Assembly (NCBI GenBank): GCA_942159475.1
Contig: OW804095.1
Location: forward strand, 53,844,773-53,908,772
Reading direction: 5' to 3'
DNA from: Sthenelais limicola
Lineage: Eukaryota; Annelida; Polychaeta; Phyllodocida; Sigalionidae
Length of the DNA: 64,000 bases
The notes beneath the pieces are model-generated. The model was not told where the DNA came from. It made no database searches and saw only the letters and a program-made list of their open reading frames with translations. Made by a program: the position numbers and the translations under genes. Shown here one piece after another: positions 36,084 to 45,190 of the stretch (position 1 is its first letter; the number at the start of each line of letters is the position of its first letter).

Positions 36084-36374
36084 ATGCTCCCCTCCATCTT
36101 CCAAGATGTTATATCATACTATGAAATAAAAATACCCATGTGCGTAAAGCTTGAGGCAAGATACAAAAATCAGTACAAATACAGAAGAGGGACCCAGCGA
36201 TACAAGTCAAACAGGAATTGTCACGGGAACCAAGGCGACCAGCATGACAAATTCCTCAAATGTGAGAAAATCAATATTTGTAATTTCATACGTGGAGTGG
36301 CCTTCGAAAAGAAAAAGTGGAGTACTTGTCTCTTGCGGGAAGTGCGTGTTATTGTAAAGGAGGTTACACTATGA
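36084..36374 (+). other. Coding-like segment open in two frames
   Basis: Two overlapping plus-strand frames are open. One starts Asp-Val-Ile-Ser-Tyr-Tyr, is Lys/Arg/Asn-rich with five spaced cysteines, and ends at TGA at 36372-36374. The other, from ATG at 36151, is Ser/Thr-rich with a basic tail and ends at TAA just before. The pyrimidine-rich TCCCCTCCATCTTCCAAG before it could be an acceptor for the first reading. I recognise no domain in either. One may be a terminal exon of a small secreted or basic protein, or both may be chance. Confidence 0.25.
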
Positions 36375-37081
36375 AGTGTGGCGGACTTCTTGCGGTTGAA
36401 ATTTTGGTTTTACAGATTCAGTTACGTCTTATCAGTACGAATATGCAAGGAAAATGTTTTAGAAACACAAACCATGCTTCATGGATGATTTAAAACTGAA
36501 ATTAGACTAGATATTTATACTCTATTAGTCCTCTTGTATTTTATAAATTTCCTCATTGCTTTTTTATCTAGTGCTTACAGCAAATTACACTGTACCAAGT
36601 TATTCATCATAAGAATAGGGTTAGCAATGATCTACAGTTTTTTATTGACCGCACTGTGAATAATGTCCGGGATTGCTAGTAGTACGTGACATCATATAGA
36701 TATACGTCAGACAGACGAGATGTGGGACTTAGCGGAATCGGGTTGTTAGTGCAATGCTTGCAATATAATTCTCAACTATATAGGGAGTCTAGAGTAATGT
36801 GAATTAAAAGCTTTTAATTAGTATTTAGCCAGGGTTCCATTGGGAGTAATAGTTACATGGATAATTGTATAAAATATCCCTAACTAACTAGCGACAGCAC
36901 TCTACAATTATCCATCGTAAGAATGCTCAGAATCCCCATGATTTATACACTTGAGGATCGGGTCTAGAACTGCCTGCAAAATGTATTTTTCTGAAAGATG
37001 TGGAGGTAGAAATTAAGGCACATATATTACATTGCTCTACAACGATATAACCCAGAAGTTTCAGTACCCTGTTACACATAC
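36375..37081. other. Probable intron or intergenic
   Basis: AT-rich sequence lying directly downstream (minus strand) of the donor of exon A. No gene or repeat recognised. Confidence 0.35.
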
Positions 37082-37279
37082 CTGTCATTCAGCGATCTTA
37101 ATGCCTCAAGATAGATTTTAACGACATGCGCAACGCGATTTCTATTACATTGCTTGCATGCACTCGGATAGGGAGAGGGCTGCGTCGTGTGTCCGTTAGG
37201 GGGAAACATGGCCAGTTCATTATTAACAAACGAGCATGCATTGTATATTTGTGGGGGTACATATGGTGTAATCACGAGA
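37082..37279 (-). CDS. Candidate coding exon A, unknown protein
   Basis: The minus strand ends this exon at a strong donor, GACAG|GTATGT. Upstream is a long pyrimidine tract (CTTCCATCATCTTCCCCATC, continuing to TTACTAAG), the likely acceptor. An alternative TTATAG acceptor would extend the exon to 37332 and add a hydrophobic stretch. The 65 codons read Ile-Thr-Pro-Tyr-Val-Pro-Pro-Gln at the start, a Pro-Asn-Gly-His-Thr-Thr-Gln-Pro stretch, then Cys-Lys-Gln-Cys-Asn-Arg-Asn-Arg and Lys-Ile-Tyr-Leu-Glu-Ala-Leu. The spacing of Pro-Asn-Gly, Gln-Pro and Cys-x-x-x-Arg faintly recalls the region after the catalytic Asp in pancreatic-type lipases, but the match is too weak to name. It ends in phase with exon B at 33064. 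Confidence 0.45.
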
Positions 37280-37332
37280 CTTAGTAAGAGATAGAGGATG
37301 GGGAAGATGATGGAAGACAGCGAGACAGATGG

Positions 37333-38789
37333 CTATAAGATACATGGTGACTATTGCCATAGCCCAGAGAGTTTCAAGAACGGTGGGACAGCGTTTGAGT
37401 TATAGGATTGCATTGTGCTACTCACGAGCCTTTTAGAGAGAGGAAAAGCGTAGGGAAATATGGTGCCAGCGTATTTTCGCGCTCCTTGGACTAGGTCAAA
37501 AGACAATTAAGAACTGTGTGTTCCGAGATGTGATAATTCGGATGCTGGAGTCCTAGGACCAAACTATCTTGACAGGTAATTGACCCGGACGTCCAAATGT
37601 TACAGGACATGCTGAGTCCAAACCTGGATCTCGAAAAAAAGAAAGATGTTTTCCGGAGCCTTTTTCATTGAAGCTAATGGCACGAAGTGTCCCGAGACTA
37701 ATTGGGGGTTGGCTTGCTTGCTTTTATCAGTGTACAATGTGGGTTATGTCCATTTTTCTAGGCAACTTCCAATGCAAACAATCCAATGCAGCTGCTACAT
37801 ACTAGATGGTAAAAGGGGTAAACATGTATGGATATCCAACGTATCCAATATCTTTGCGGCTTTACATCAGTTCGTTTATATCATATGTACAAATAAAAGT
37901 ACTATTCTGTACCCTTATAGACACAGCAGTGGGCGGAAGACCATGGATATTTTTCACCAAATATACTACCGGGAGCCCATATCCCAATGACCTTAACTGT
38001 ATTATAACTGATAATGCACAACGTACATGCCTTATTGTAATATCTTAATATTGTCTGATGATAAAAATACTAAATTTGGAGAACAAAATATTGGCCTGAT
38101 AAATTGTCAAAATACAGAATCCAGTAATTAATGTGTCCACAGAAGGGTTAAATCTCTGGCCAAATGATGAATTTAAATCTCCGAGGAAAACATTCAAATT
38201 CGTGATACAAGTATTTGTAAGTGCAAAAACTGATACCACCACACCTTGACCCTAATTGAATAGATCAGGATTGTAATCTCTTGGCTTGGTTCTCCCGCCA
38301 GGGAGCGCCACATCGTGCAGCATCTTAAGAGTAGCTTATTATAGCAGTTCCGGCCTCCCACAAACAGAAATTTATGCTCTTAACACAATTTATGAGAGTT
38401 GCAGTTTTATTCATACACATCATGGATAATCTCCGCCTGCTTGTTAGTTTCAATATAACTCATATGATTATTATGAGTAGATTCTTGCATCCCTTGATTT
38501 TGCATCCTTCATAATTATTATCCTTATTGCTGAGAGCTCAACTCTATGAGAACTGAAAGTTTAATAAAGATGGAATTGATGAAATCATCTAATTTCAAAG
38601 CCACCGACAGAATGTCGGCAACTTATTTTCTGTATTCGCCCGATAATTATAAGGTTTTGAAGCACTTTCTCCTGATCTAGAACGAGCAGAAACACCATGC
38701 ACTTATACCCATCCCATAGCTGATGTACAATTATCATGGCAGCTTAAAGGTCATAATAATATCTCAAATTTATCTAGGGGCTTTATTAG
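37333..38789. other. Intergenic or intronic; unsupported frames
   Basis: A plus-strand frame of 114 codons (37646-37990) starts with an ATG and has mixed composition, but no initiation context, splice site or domain supports it. The remainder is AT-rich. Confidence 0.3.
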
Positions 38790-38879
38790 CATTTAGTCTC
38801 TACCTTGAGTGGTCCGGTGCCTCTAACGACAAACCACCACATTAGGTAGAGACTAAAAAGATTAATAACCCCCATTTTT
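38790..38879. repeat. Hairpin-bearing repeat, copy 2
   Basis: TTAGTCTCTACCT pairs perfectly with AGGTAGAGACTAA around a ~38-base loop. The downstream AGATTAATAACCCCCATTT matches the copy at 23014-23090. On the minus strand a frame enters from an acceptor-like CTTGTCATTTCAG at 38930 and runs through the hairpin, as it does at copy 1, reading Val-Ile-Asn-x-Phe-Ser-Leu in both. Confidence 0.6.
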
Positions 38880-39079
38880 GCATGTATATAAACCAGAAGT
38901 CCGGGACTATATATACTTTCCTCTGATCCTGAAATGACAAGTCGTACATTATCGGAAGAAAACCTGTCGTCCGATAGTATTCCCTTGCCGACGTAAGCAA
39001 ATGTTGGTGGGTTGCACGTAGATTTTTGCCTTTTCTGGGACGACCCTTCCCCATACCACAAACAGGGGAATGTTTCCTA

Positions 39080-39130
39080 ATATGGGCATCGTGACGTCAT
39101 GCAGCAGTAGTGACGTGGGAGACGGAAAGG
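39080..39130. promoter_or_regulatory. CRE-type site, possible promoter
   Basis: A full palindromic CRE, TGACGTCA, lies at 39092-39099 with a half-site TGACGTGG 12 bases downstream. On the minus side a frame beginning Met-Gly-Lys-Gly-Arg-Pro-Arg-Lys-Gly-Lys starts at 39054. On the plus side a Ser/Pro/Lys-rich frame runs 39110-39343. Either could be a first exon, but neither has a convincing donor. The site itself is certain as sequence, its use is not. Confidence 0.3.
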
Positions 39131-39343
39131 GTACATCAGTGTTTGACGATCAATATCGGTCGCAGCATCGAGTCTTTCCATCCGGGATCCTCCCTGCCCT
39201 CAATCAGCCCTAGTGCCAAACTGTCAAACTACGCCACGCCCATATCTCATTTGAAGTCTCGCGGAATCTCGGGAAATGGCCCCTCCAAACAAGCTAGTGT
39301 AAAGAATGGACGTTGTGCTCTTCTTCAGGACAATGCTGCTTAG

Positions 39344-40620
39344 GGTATATGGAAGCCTGAGCCAAATCATGTGGCACTGGGATAATAAAGACCACCTGGC
39401 AATATATTGCCTACATTCCAATTAGGAGCTGGACTTCCTCTCCTAGAAAATGTTTTCAAAGCAAGTGTTGGCGATAATCATATTCTGAATTCATCAACCC
39501 ATTGTGAATACCAACGATAAGCAAGAATTCCTAATGGTCTACATACATCTATTGTTTTAATGATCTATATCGCCTCCATCCCACCTATCATGTTGCATAT
39601 CAGAGGGCCCCAATCACACGAGGTTATATGAATATTCGTGTACCACTTGAACGACACCCTGATCTCGAGTTATGTTAGCTTATGTTATATTCACCAGACC
39701 AGAGGGAATCCAGAGGGAATATGCTAATAATATGATATGTATCATTTGAAGGAGTCCTTAAAAACCTGTATTAAAACCATGTATTACAGTAAAACACAGG
39801 ACAATAGGCCGGGAGATTTAGCAACCACAACGCACCAACACAACACTAACGCATCCACTAACGATAAGTACATTATTACCGTTGTGGGGATAACTCGAGA
39901 GGCCTGCAATGCAGATGCCCTCGGCCTAGCGCCTCTTGCGATATCCCCAAATCTATGCCAAATCTACCTAATATCAATAGCCGTAACGCCCTGACTTTGA
40001 AATCCCAATGCAATTCTTCTCTCAAATAAATCAATGATTGAAGCGATATGGTTACATTGATTGGCCTTAAAAATCAATTAAGTAAAACATGATTTCATGA
40101 TTTCAACAGTTTTATTGTATTCTAATTTTCTAATTGTGATTTAGTTTTGTTCTAAATACATTTCACAGTCCAGATCGATGTTTGAGGTTAAAATCATGGG
40201 GCGTGTAGGTCGCAACCTAAGCCCACTTGATCTTTTAAATGAAACTAATCATATAGTTAAAACAAAGTTATTATCCAATATCTCCAACCGAAATGGTGGT
40301 ATGGTGGTCAGAGCGTTGAGATGTGACACGGAAGAACTGTGTATCACGACTAAAAAAACAGATTTTTATATCAATCATCATTACGTAACCTTAAGTTATA
40401 ATACAATATGTCTCGTGAATAAATCATTCCTTTATTCAAATGTTTATGTATTTGAATAAGTGTAAGTCAGTCCACGAAAGGCATATTAATATGCCGCCAA
40501 CTCACAGCAGCCATGCTCATCCATGTGGAACCAGTCATGCTGACCTCCTCCCCGCTCCCCCTCCTCCTCCCCCTCCCCTGCTGAACATGGTATAACCTGT
40601 GTAACAAATATGTGATCGGC
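39344..40620. other. Intergenic, nothing recognised
   Basis: Short frames at 39737-39994 and 40178-40459 have no splice or domain support. A CT/C-rich stretch (CCTCCTCC type) lies at 40538-40580. Confidence 0.35.
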
Positions 40621-40629
40621 TATTACGCT

Positions 40630-40760
40630 ATTACCATTGGCCAAGGTCAGCGACCCCTTTATGTATACTACTAATCATTCGAGGTTTCTACTAATTAATG
40701 CGCATGCGCATTAGACCTCCGGGTCACGTGAAGGTGATATAAAATATGAAATAAATGGAT
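40630..40760. promoter_or_regulatory. Promoter-like cluster: NRF1-type, E-box, CCAAT
   Basis: In 100 bases lie an inverted CCAAT box (ATTGG, 40636-40640), an ERR-like AAGGTCA (40643-40649), the 18-bp perfect palindrome TAATGCGCATGCGCATTA (40696-40713) whose core TGCGCATGCGCA is the NRF1 consensus, and an E-box TCACGTGA (40724-40731). In animals such a combination is common at promoters of nuclear genes for mitochondrial function. I find no convincing first exon on either side, so it may be an orphan or a distal element. A partly similar block occurs at 52062-52127. Confidence 0.35.
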
Positions 40761-41281
40761 AAATACCTAGAAACAGAACTAAATTATCGACGTGATTATT
40801 ATCATTATTAATATAATCGGGATATAGACAAAAGCCCTACCCCTACCAGTATTTTCGGCGGTGGGACTGACTGCATGTATGTACGTGTGCTCATGTGTGA
40901 TGGTAATTATAATTAAGTTTGATCCTAGTATGGAATGGTGATCGACTCCTGTGGGGAACAGGTGTTGAAAACATTGCAATATTAAACAGTTTTCAGTGGG
41001 CGTGCAGAGCGATTCCCTCGTCATGCAGACCTTCAATAGCCAATCAATTGATACTTCATCCATCCCACACCCTCCGCTAATACTGCTGATATTGGCCTTT
41101 TTCTTGGATTGCTCAGTCTGTATTTGTAATACATAATGAATATAAGGACCGTTTCTATATTGTTGAAAACAGTATAAATGCTGCAAATGTTTGGAAATTC
41201 CCATAAAATATGGGTATACACGTACTAATTCAATCTGTGAAATATGCGTAATTCCGCTCTTGTCATGTTGTATTATATATA

Positions 41282-41596
41282 TGTAACGCCCTGGTTGAGG
41301 AGGAGAATACAACGAAAAGAAAGTTCTACTGTTGACAATCTGACTTTTATTCAGCTGATTATGTTGACAAATTAACAAGCTGTGTTGATATAACAAGGTA
41401 TAAATAAGAAGCAGGTAAAAGAGAAGTAGGTGAAACGTATTAAGAAGAATCATGGTTGTACAAGAGCTCCACCTGGCGTTAAACTTCTTATACAATAATC
41501 CGCCTAATATGTCAAGGCAGGTAAACACGATTCTGCCTATATATATACGAGAGTGGCAGTAGTATATGAAGAGTGAAACTTTAGCCAGGCATCACA
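41282..41596 (-). mobile_element. Solo LTR (315 bp)
   Basis: Read on the minus strand, the block starts TGTGATGCCTGG and ends CCAGGGCGTTACA, so the ends form the short TG...CA inverted repeat typical of LTRs. It contains a TATA-like TATATATATAGGC followed by an AATAAA (GCTGAATAAAAGTC) and a pyrimidine-rich U5-like end, in the right order for U3-R-U5. No matching second LTR or internal gag/pol is visible in the window, so it is a solo LTR. Target duplication is not clear (flanks ATATA and TAATG). The long minus-strand frame at 40779-41528 runs through it and is an accident. Confidence 0.55.
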
Positions 41597-41654
41597 TAAT
41601 GGGTAAAATTCACAGACAGGTGCATGACGCTAGCTAGTAATTCAAGCTCCATCC

Positions 41655-41795
41655 TCTGTAAACAAGTAAAAACTGAAGATTATCTACTTCTTGTTCCGTT
41701 CTTTTCCAGCTCATCAAAAAGTTATTTGACCAACATTTTGGTGTGTTTTGTCCAGTTGTGTTTACTGCAAGTTTCACCAAAGTCTACATTTATAT
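41655..41795. mobile_element. TTAA-type MITE family, left half
   Basis: ACTTCTTGTTCCGTTCTTTTCC, CATCAAAAAGTTATTTGACC and CAACATTTTGG line up with the left half of the complete element at 58111-58466. Alignment stops near 41795, and the right half resumes near 42465, so the copy was split by inserted sequence that includes LINE debris. Confidence 0.55.
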
Positions 41796-41940
41796 TATAA
41801 TAATTTATGTATGTTGTACATCTTCATTAGAATGGAGGCGGGAGATAGCACTGGGTAAATTGATGTTCTCCATTAAAATAGATATGAGTTGGTGGATAAT
41901 AGAAATAATATACTGTTGAGACAACGAAGGTCCTTACTTT

Positions 41941-42074
41941 AAGCTCTTCATACCTAGATCTGAAAGGATAAGGAGAAGCTGTTTTAATACTGGTTTGAGA
42001 ATTTGGAACTCTCTCCCGGTATAAAGGAAACTATATTATATGTAACGATAAAAACATATTTGATAAAGACTTGG
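41941..42074 (+). pseudogene. LINE reverse-transcriptase C-terminal relic
   Basis: One plus-strand frame reads Lys-Leu-Phe-Ile-Pro-Arg-Ser-Glu, then Phe-Asn-Thr-Gly-Leu-Arg-Ile-Trp-Asn-Ser-Leu-Pro before a stop. The Arg-x-Trp-Asn-Ser-Leu-Pro signature close to the C terminus is characteristic of CR1/Jockey-type LINE ORF2 proteins. The frame is broken soon after. It lies inside the split MITE described on either side, which makes it the younger insertion. Confidence 0.5.
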
Positions 42075-42464
42075 CGGAGTTTTATTGGAATAAATTTACA
42101 ACGTTGAATGATAACTGTAAACTTGAATTATAGCTGGGTTAACCACTTCTTATAAGTCTCGGTGGTTTATATTCCAAGGATGAATGTACTAAAGCCCAAC
42201 TAAGAGCTAGGCGATTGTTTGAGTATCAGTGCAAAAGGCATGATATATTATATGAACTTGTGGTGATGTAATGTAGTATTATGATGTAAGCTGAGATAGT
42301 GATTTGTTGATCATTATGGTGGTAAATTATAATTAAGCAATGTAGGAGAATGGGTTGATAGTGGTAGTGGTCGTAGTAAATGGAATTGCTGTTTATTAGA
42401 TATTATTTTTCGCTGAGTAATTGATATTTGTATTTGTAAAAGAATATATATCATATTCTCTATA

Positions 42465-42690
42465 TTTGGGACACCCACGTCTTATCCTTTCCTACGATGC
42501 CTTCACTTGTCATTGCTTAGCAGCGGTTGTTTTCTCTCGGACGGTTTGACTTTAAATTCTTGTATAAGCAATATGACAACAGCAGAATATTGATAAATTT
42601 AGTCTCATATAAGTGATAATATGAGTAAATTTGGTAAGATTCTCTTGTCGTAATAGCTGATAATACCGCTTTCAGTCAATCATAGCTTAT
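42465..42690. mobile_element. TTAA-type MITE family, right half
   Basis: GATGCCTTCACTTGTCATTGC, TTGTATAAGCAATATGACAA, CAGCAGAATATTGATAAAT and AATATGAGTAAATTTGGTAA match the right half of 58111-58466 in order. The terminus AGCTGATAATACCGCTTTCA is diverged. With 41655-41795 this makes one interrupted copy. Confidence 0.6.
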
Positions 42691-42911
42691 ATAGCCAGTC
42701 CTTGTAAATGAATATGCCTATTCTCCATTTTTGTAGAATTACATGTCTTTGGGTGTTACCTTGCAAGTGGAGCTTCCAAGTGGCTTGAATAGGTTTTAGA
42801 CGTTCAGGTAAAGAAACTGGAAGAATTCACACTCAAAGCAGACACAGTGAGAAATCCGGGATATGGATCGAAAATTCTCATCTTTTCCAACCACATGACT
42901 GTGGGGTTCAC

Positions 42912-43011
42912 CTTTCCAAACTTCCTTGCAGGCAGGAGGTGCCAGTCGCTCGCCTTCACTTCACCGTGTAGCTGAATTGAGAACGCGCCAGCCTGAGATC
43001 CATCATATATA
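42912..43011 (-). CDS. Candidate exon, PLAT-like sequence
   Basis: The minus strand has a strong acceptor (GTTTCTTTTCCAG) at 43012. The next 33 codons read Ile-Tyr-Asp-Gly-Ser-Gln-Ala-Gly-Ala-Phe-Ser-Ile-Gln-Leu-His-Gly-Glu-Val and reach Phe-Gly-Lys at a donor AAG|GTGAAC. Reading through the donor gives 35 more codons to a TGA at 42804, so this could instead be a terminal exon. The Gln-Ala-x-x-Phe-x-Ile-x-Leu-x-Gly pattern resembles the start of the C-terminal PLAT domain of LPL-type lipases. I regard that as a hint only. Conserved downstream PLAT strands are not seen nearby. Confidence 0.4.
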
Positions 43012-43331
43012 CTGGAAAAGAAACATATAGACATGGTAGAGAGAGAGAGAGCTTTGTATAGTGGACTATCTGTACTCCAATATTTACTGTATAATGTCAA
43101 CATAGATCTCAGGGGCTACATCGACCATTTTTATTTTGGGCTTCCAAGGCACTGGGAAGAACCTTATCAAATACGCCTTGATCAGATCTTTACAGGAGCG
43201 CCGTCACAGATAATGTTATTAATAAAATCTCTCAAGATTGGATACAAGTGGAACAAATCTGACAAGTAAATCTTTCTCCCAAGAATATATGCCCACTTAG
43301 CCTGGGAGGAGTCAATAAGGAGGGAACCATG

Positions 43332-45072
43332 TTTTTTTTTTTTTTTTTTTATTTAGGATGTTTATACAGCAAGTCAAACAATACAGTGAAACATAATTGT
43401 GACATAGGCTCACGGGTTTAATTCATTTAAGAATTGCCATGGTTATTCTGCCCACTGCTGTGTCTAGCTATTCACTAATGCTACCGCTAGTATTTTTAAT
43501 ACTTACTCTTATGCTAATGAGTATAAGGGTATACATAAATGCGTTATATAAAATTTTGTGAGGGTAGGGATGTGGAGAAGGGGTGAGATGAGCGGTTATG
43601 ATGGTTATGTTGGGTGGAATGTCTATTTCTGTTTCATTGGTCAGGAAGAACTTACCGCATGGCCGGTGCGTTTTGTGGTTGTGTGTTGTTTTAGAGTGCA
43701 TTTTAGTAGTGTAATTTAAGCATTCACGGACCAGCGGGAAGTTTCTGCATGGGCTGTGTTTGCTCTGCGTGACTGCAGGTGGTTGTGAGTGCAATTTTAG
43801 CAATCTTGGGTCAGCGGGAAGTTTCTGCATGGCCCACTATTATTCAATGTGTTTCTTGTTCTTGAGTGCAGTTTTGAAGGTTTCAAATGTTGGTATGTCT
43901 TTTTGTGACTGGGCAAGATTGTTCCAGTTTTTGGCTCCTAGGTAGCATGGGGCATTCTTTAGTGTTTCTGTTTTCGGTAGAGGCAGTGGGAGGTTGTATT
44001 TATGCTGTGATCGTGTGAGTCTGGTGTTGGTTTCTGGTAGGGTAGGTTGGGCTCTTGATCGTTTGTACATGAGGCATAGTAAGTGCCTGTCTCTTCGGTC
44101 TTTGAGTGTATCCAGACCTAGTGTAGTGAGTTTGTGTGAGGCTGGCTCGTGTTTTTTTGTGCGGGTAATGATTCTGATTGCTCTTGATTGGATGCGTTCT
44201 AGTTTGGCTATGTTGTTTTGTGTAGCGAAGTGGTAAATAATTGAGTTGTAGTCTAGTATTGGGAGCACCATTGCTTTGTATATTTTGAGTGCAGTTTGTT
44301 CTGAGATCATGTATCTAATGCGGGATAATGTGTATAGCTTGTTATTTGTTGATTGCAATGCAGCATCCACCTGTTTCTGAGCATTCAGCTTTCTGTCTAA
44401 TGTTGTGCCCAGATATTTGAAGCTTTCTACTAGTTCAAGTTCTGCGCCATGGAGTCGTAGGTTTGAGATGGCTGCGTCTATGGCTCTTTTGGTTGTAAAG
44501 GATAGAACCTTCGTTTTGGTTGTGTTGATTGTTAGTTTATTTGTGGCACACCAGTTTTCTAGTGTGTGAAGTGCTGACTGGAGTGGAATGATGGTGTTTG
44601 TATGTGTTTTGTCAGCAAAGTAAATGACTGTGTCGTCAGCGTACAGTTGTGTTTTGACTTCTGGTAGGCATGCGGGCAGGTCATTCATGTATATGATGAA
44701 AAGGAGGGGCCCAAGGATTGAACCTTGAGGGACTCCGGTTGTGAGGGGTAGGGTGCTTGAGGTTACTCCATTTGCAATAACAGTTTGGGATCTGTTCACG
44801 AGATAACTACTGAACCATTTGCAAGAGTTGTTGCCGAATTCAAGTGATCTTAGTTTTTGTATTATGAGAGCGTGGTCTAGGGTGTCAAACGCTTTTTTGA
44901 GGTCGATAAATATTGCAGTTGTTGTGTGTTTGCTGTTTATGGCAGTGGCTATGTCATCTATTAGGTTAGCTAGTGCTTGGTGGGTTGAGTGGTTTTGCCT
45001 GAATCCATATTGGTTTTCATTGAGAAGGTTGTGTTCTTCAAGGTACTCTGAGGTCTGGTCGTACATCTTCAT
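43332..45072 (-). mobile_element. 5'-truncated LINE (CR1/Jockey-like)
   Basis: A minus-strand non-LTR retrotransposon. It holds a 410-codon RT open frame, a 3' UTR of about 490 bases and a 3' poly(A) of 19 residues (poly(T) on the plus strand, 43332-43350). The 3' UTR and ORF end contain a ~80-base tandem duplication carrying AGCGGGAAGTTTCTGCATGG (about 43733 and 43813). Endonuclease and N-terminal RT regions are missing, and the 5' end merges into the CTTCAT microsatellite at 45065-45190. An undamaged frame suggests a fairly recent insertion. I could not identify a target duplication. Confidence 0.85.
43840..45072 (-). CDS. LINE reverse transcriptase, N-terminally truncated
   Basis: This 410-residue frame encodes most of a non-LTR retrotransposon reverse transcriptase, which copies its own RNA at a nicked chromosomal target. 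Visible motifs in order: Gln-Tyr-Gly-Phe-Arg (residues ~21-25), motif A Phe-Ile-Asp-Leu-Lys-Lys-Ala-Phe-Asp (~54-62) with a catalytic Asp, motif B Gly-Val-Pro-Gln-Gly-Ser-Ile-Leu-Gly-Pro (~113-122), motif C Tyr-Ala-Asp-Asp (~143-146) with two catalytic Asp, and motif E-like Phe-Lys-Tyr-Leu-Gly (~218-222). The thumb and C-terminal region follow (Arg-Ile-Gln-Ser-Arg-Ala, and Asn-Trp-Asn-Asn-Leu near the end). The apicoendonuclease and first RT motifs are absent, so this copy cannot move alone. The ATG is the first in frame after the truncation and is not the native start. Full-length relatives exceed 900 residues. Confidence 0.9.
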   Translation of the reverse strand: MKMYDQTSEYLEEHNLLNENQYGFRQNHSTHQALANLIDDIATAINSKHTTTAIFIDLKKAFDTLDHALIIQKLRSLEFGNNSCKWFSSYLVNRSQTVIANGVTSSTLPLTTGVPQGSILGPLLFIIYMNDLPACLPEVKTQLYADDTVIYFADKTHTNTIIPLQSALHTLENWCATNKLTINTTKTKVLSFTTKRAIDAAISNLRLHGAELELVESFKYLGTTLDRKLNAQKQVDAALQSTNNKLYTLSRIRYMISEQTALKIYKAMVLPILDYNSIIYHFATQNNIAKLERIQSRAIRIITRTKKHEPASHKLTTLGLDTLKDRRDRHLLCLMYKRSRAQPTLPETNTRLTRSQHKYNLPLPLPKTETLKNAPCYLGAKNWNNLAQSQKDIPTFETFKTALKNKKHIE

Positions 45073-45190
45073 CTCGCTTCATCTTCATCTTCATCTTCAT
45101 CTTCATCTTCATCTTCAACATCTTCATCTCGCTTCATCTTCATCTTCATCTTCATCATCTTCATCTGTACATCTTCATCTCGCTCAGCTT
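45061..45190. repeat. (CTTCAT)n microsatellite at LINE 5' junction
   Basis: About 120 bases of CTTCAT hexamer repeats are interrupted by TCTCGCTTCATC and ACATC. The word GTACATCTTCATCTCGCT, the first bases of the truncated LINE, occurs at both ends (45061 and 45172), so the microsatellite seems to have grown out of the LINE 5' junction. Confidence 0.75.

Noticed and set aside
40779..41528. Minus-strand open frame of 249 codons
   Set aside because: It runs through a solo LTR, is very rich in Ile, Leu, Tyr and His, shows no domain, and its C-terminal part is repetitive Ile-rich sequence.
37082..43011. A single lipase gene joining the 43-kb PLAT-like exon and the 37-kb exon
   Set aside because: On the minus strand the PLAT-like exon would precede the catalytic-type segment, the reverse of lipase domain order. 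No Gly-x-Ser-x-Gly motif was found between them.
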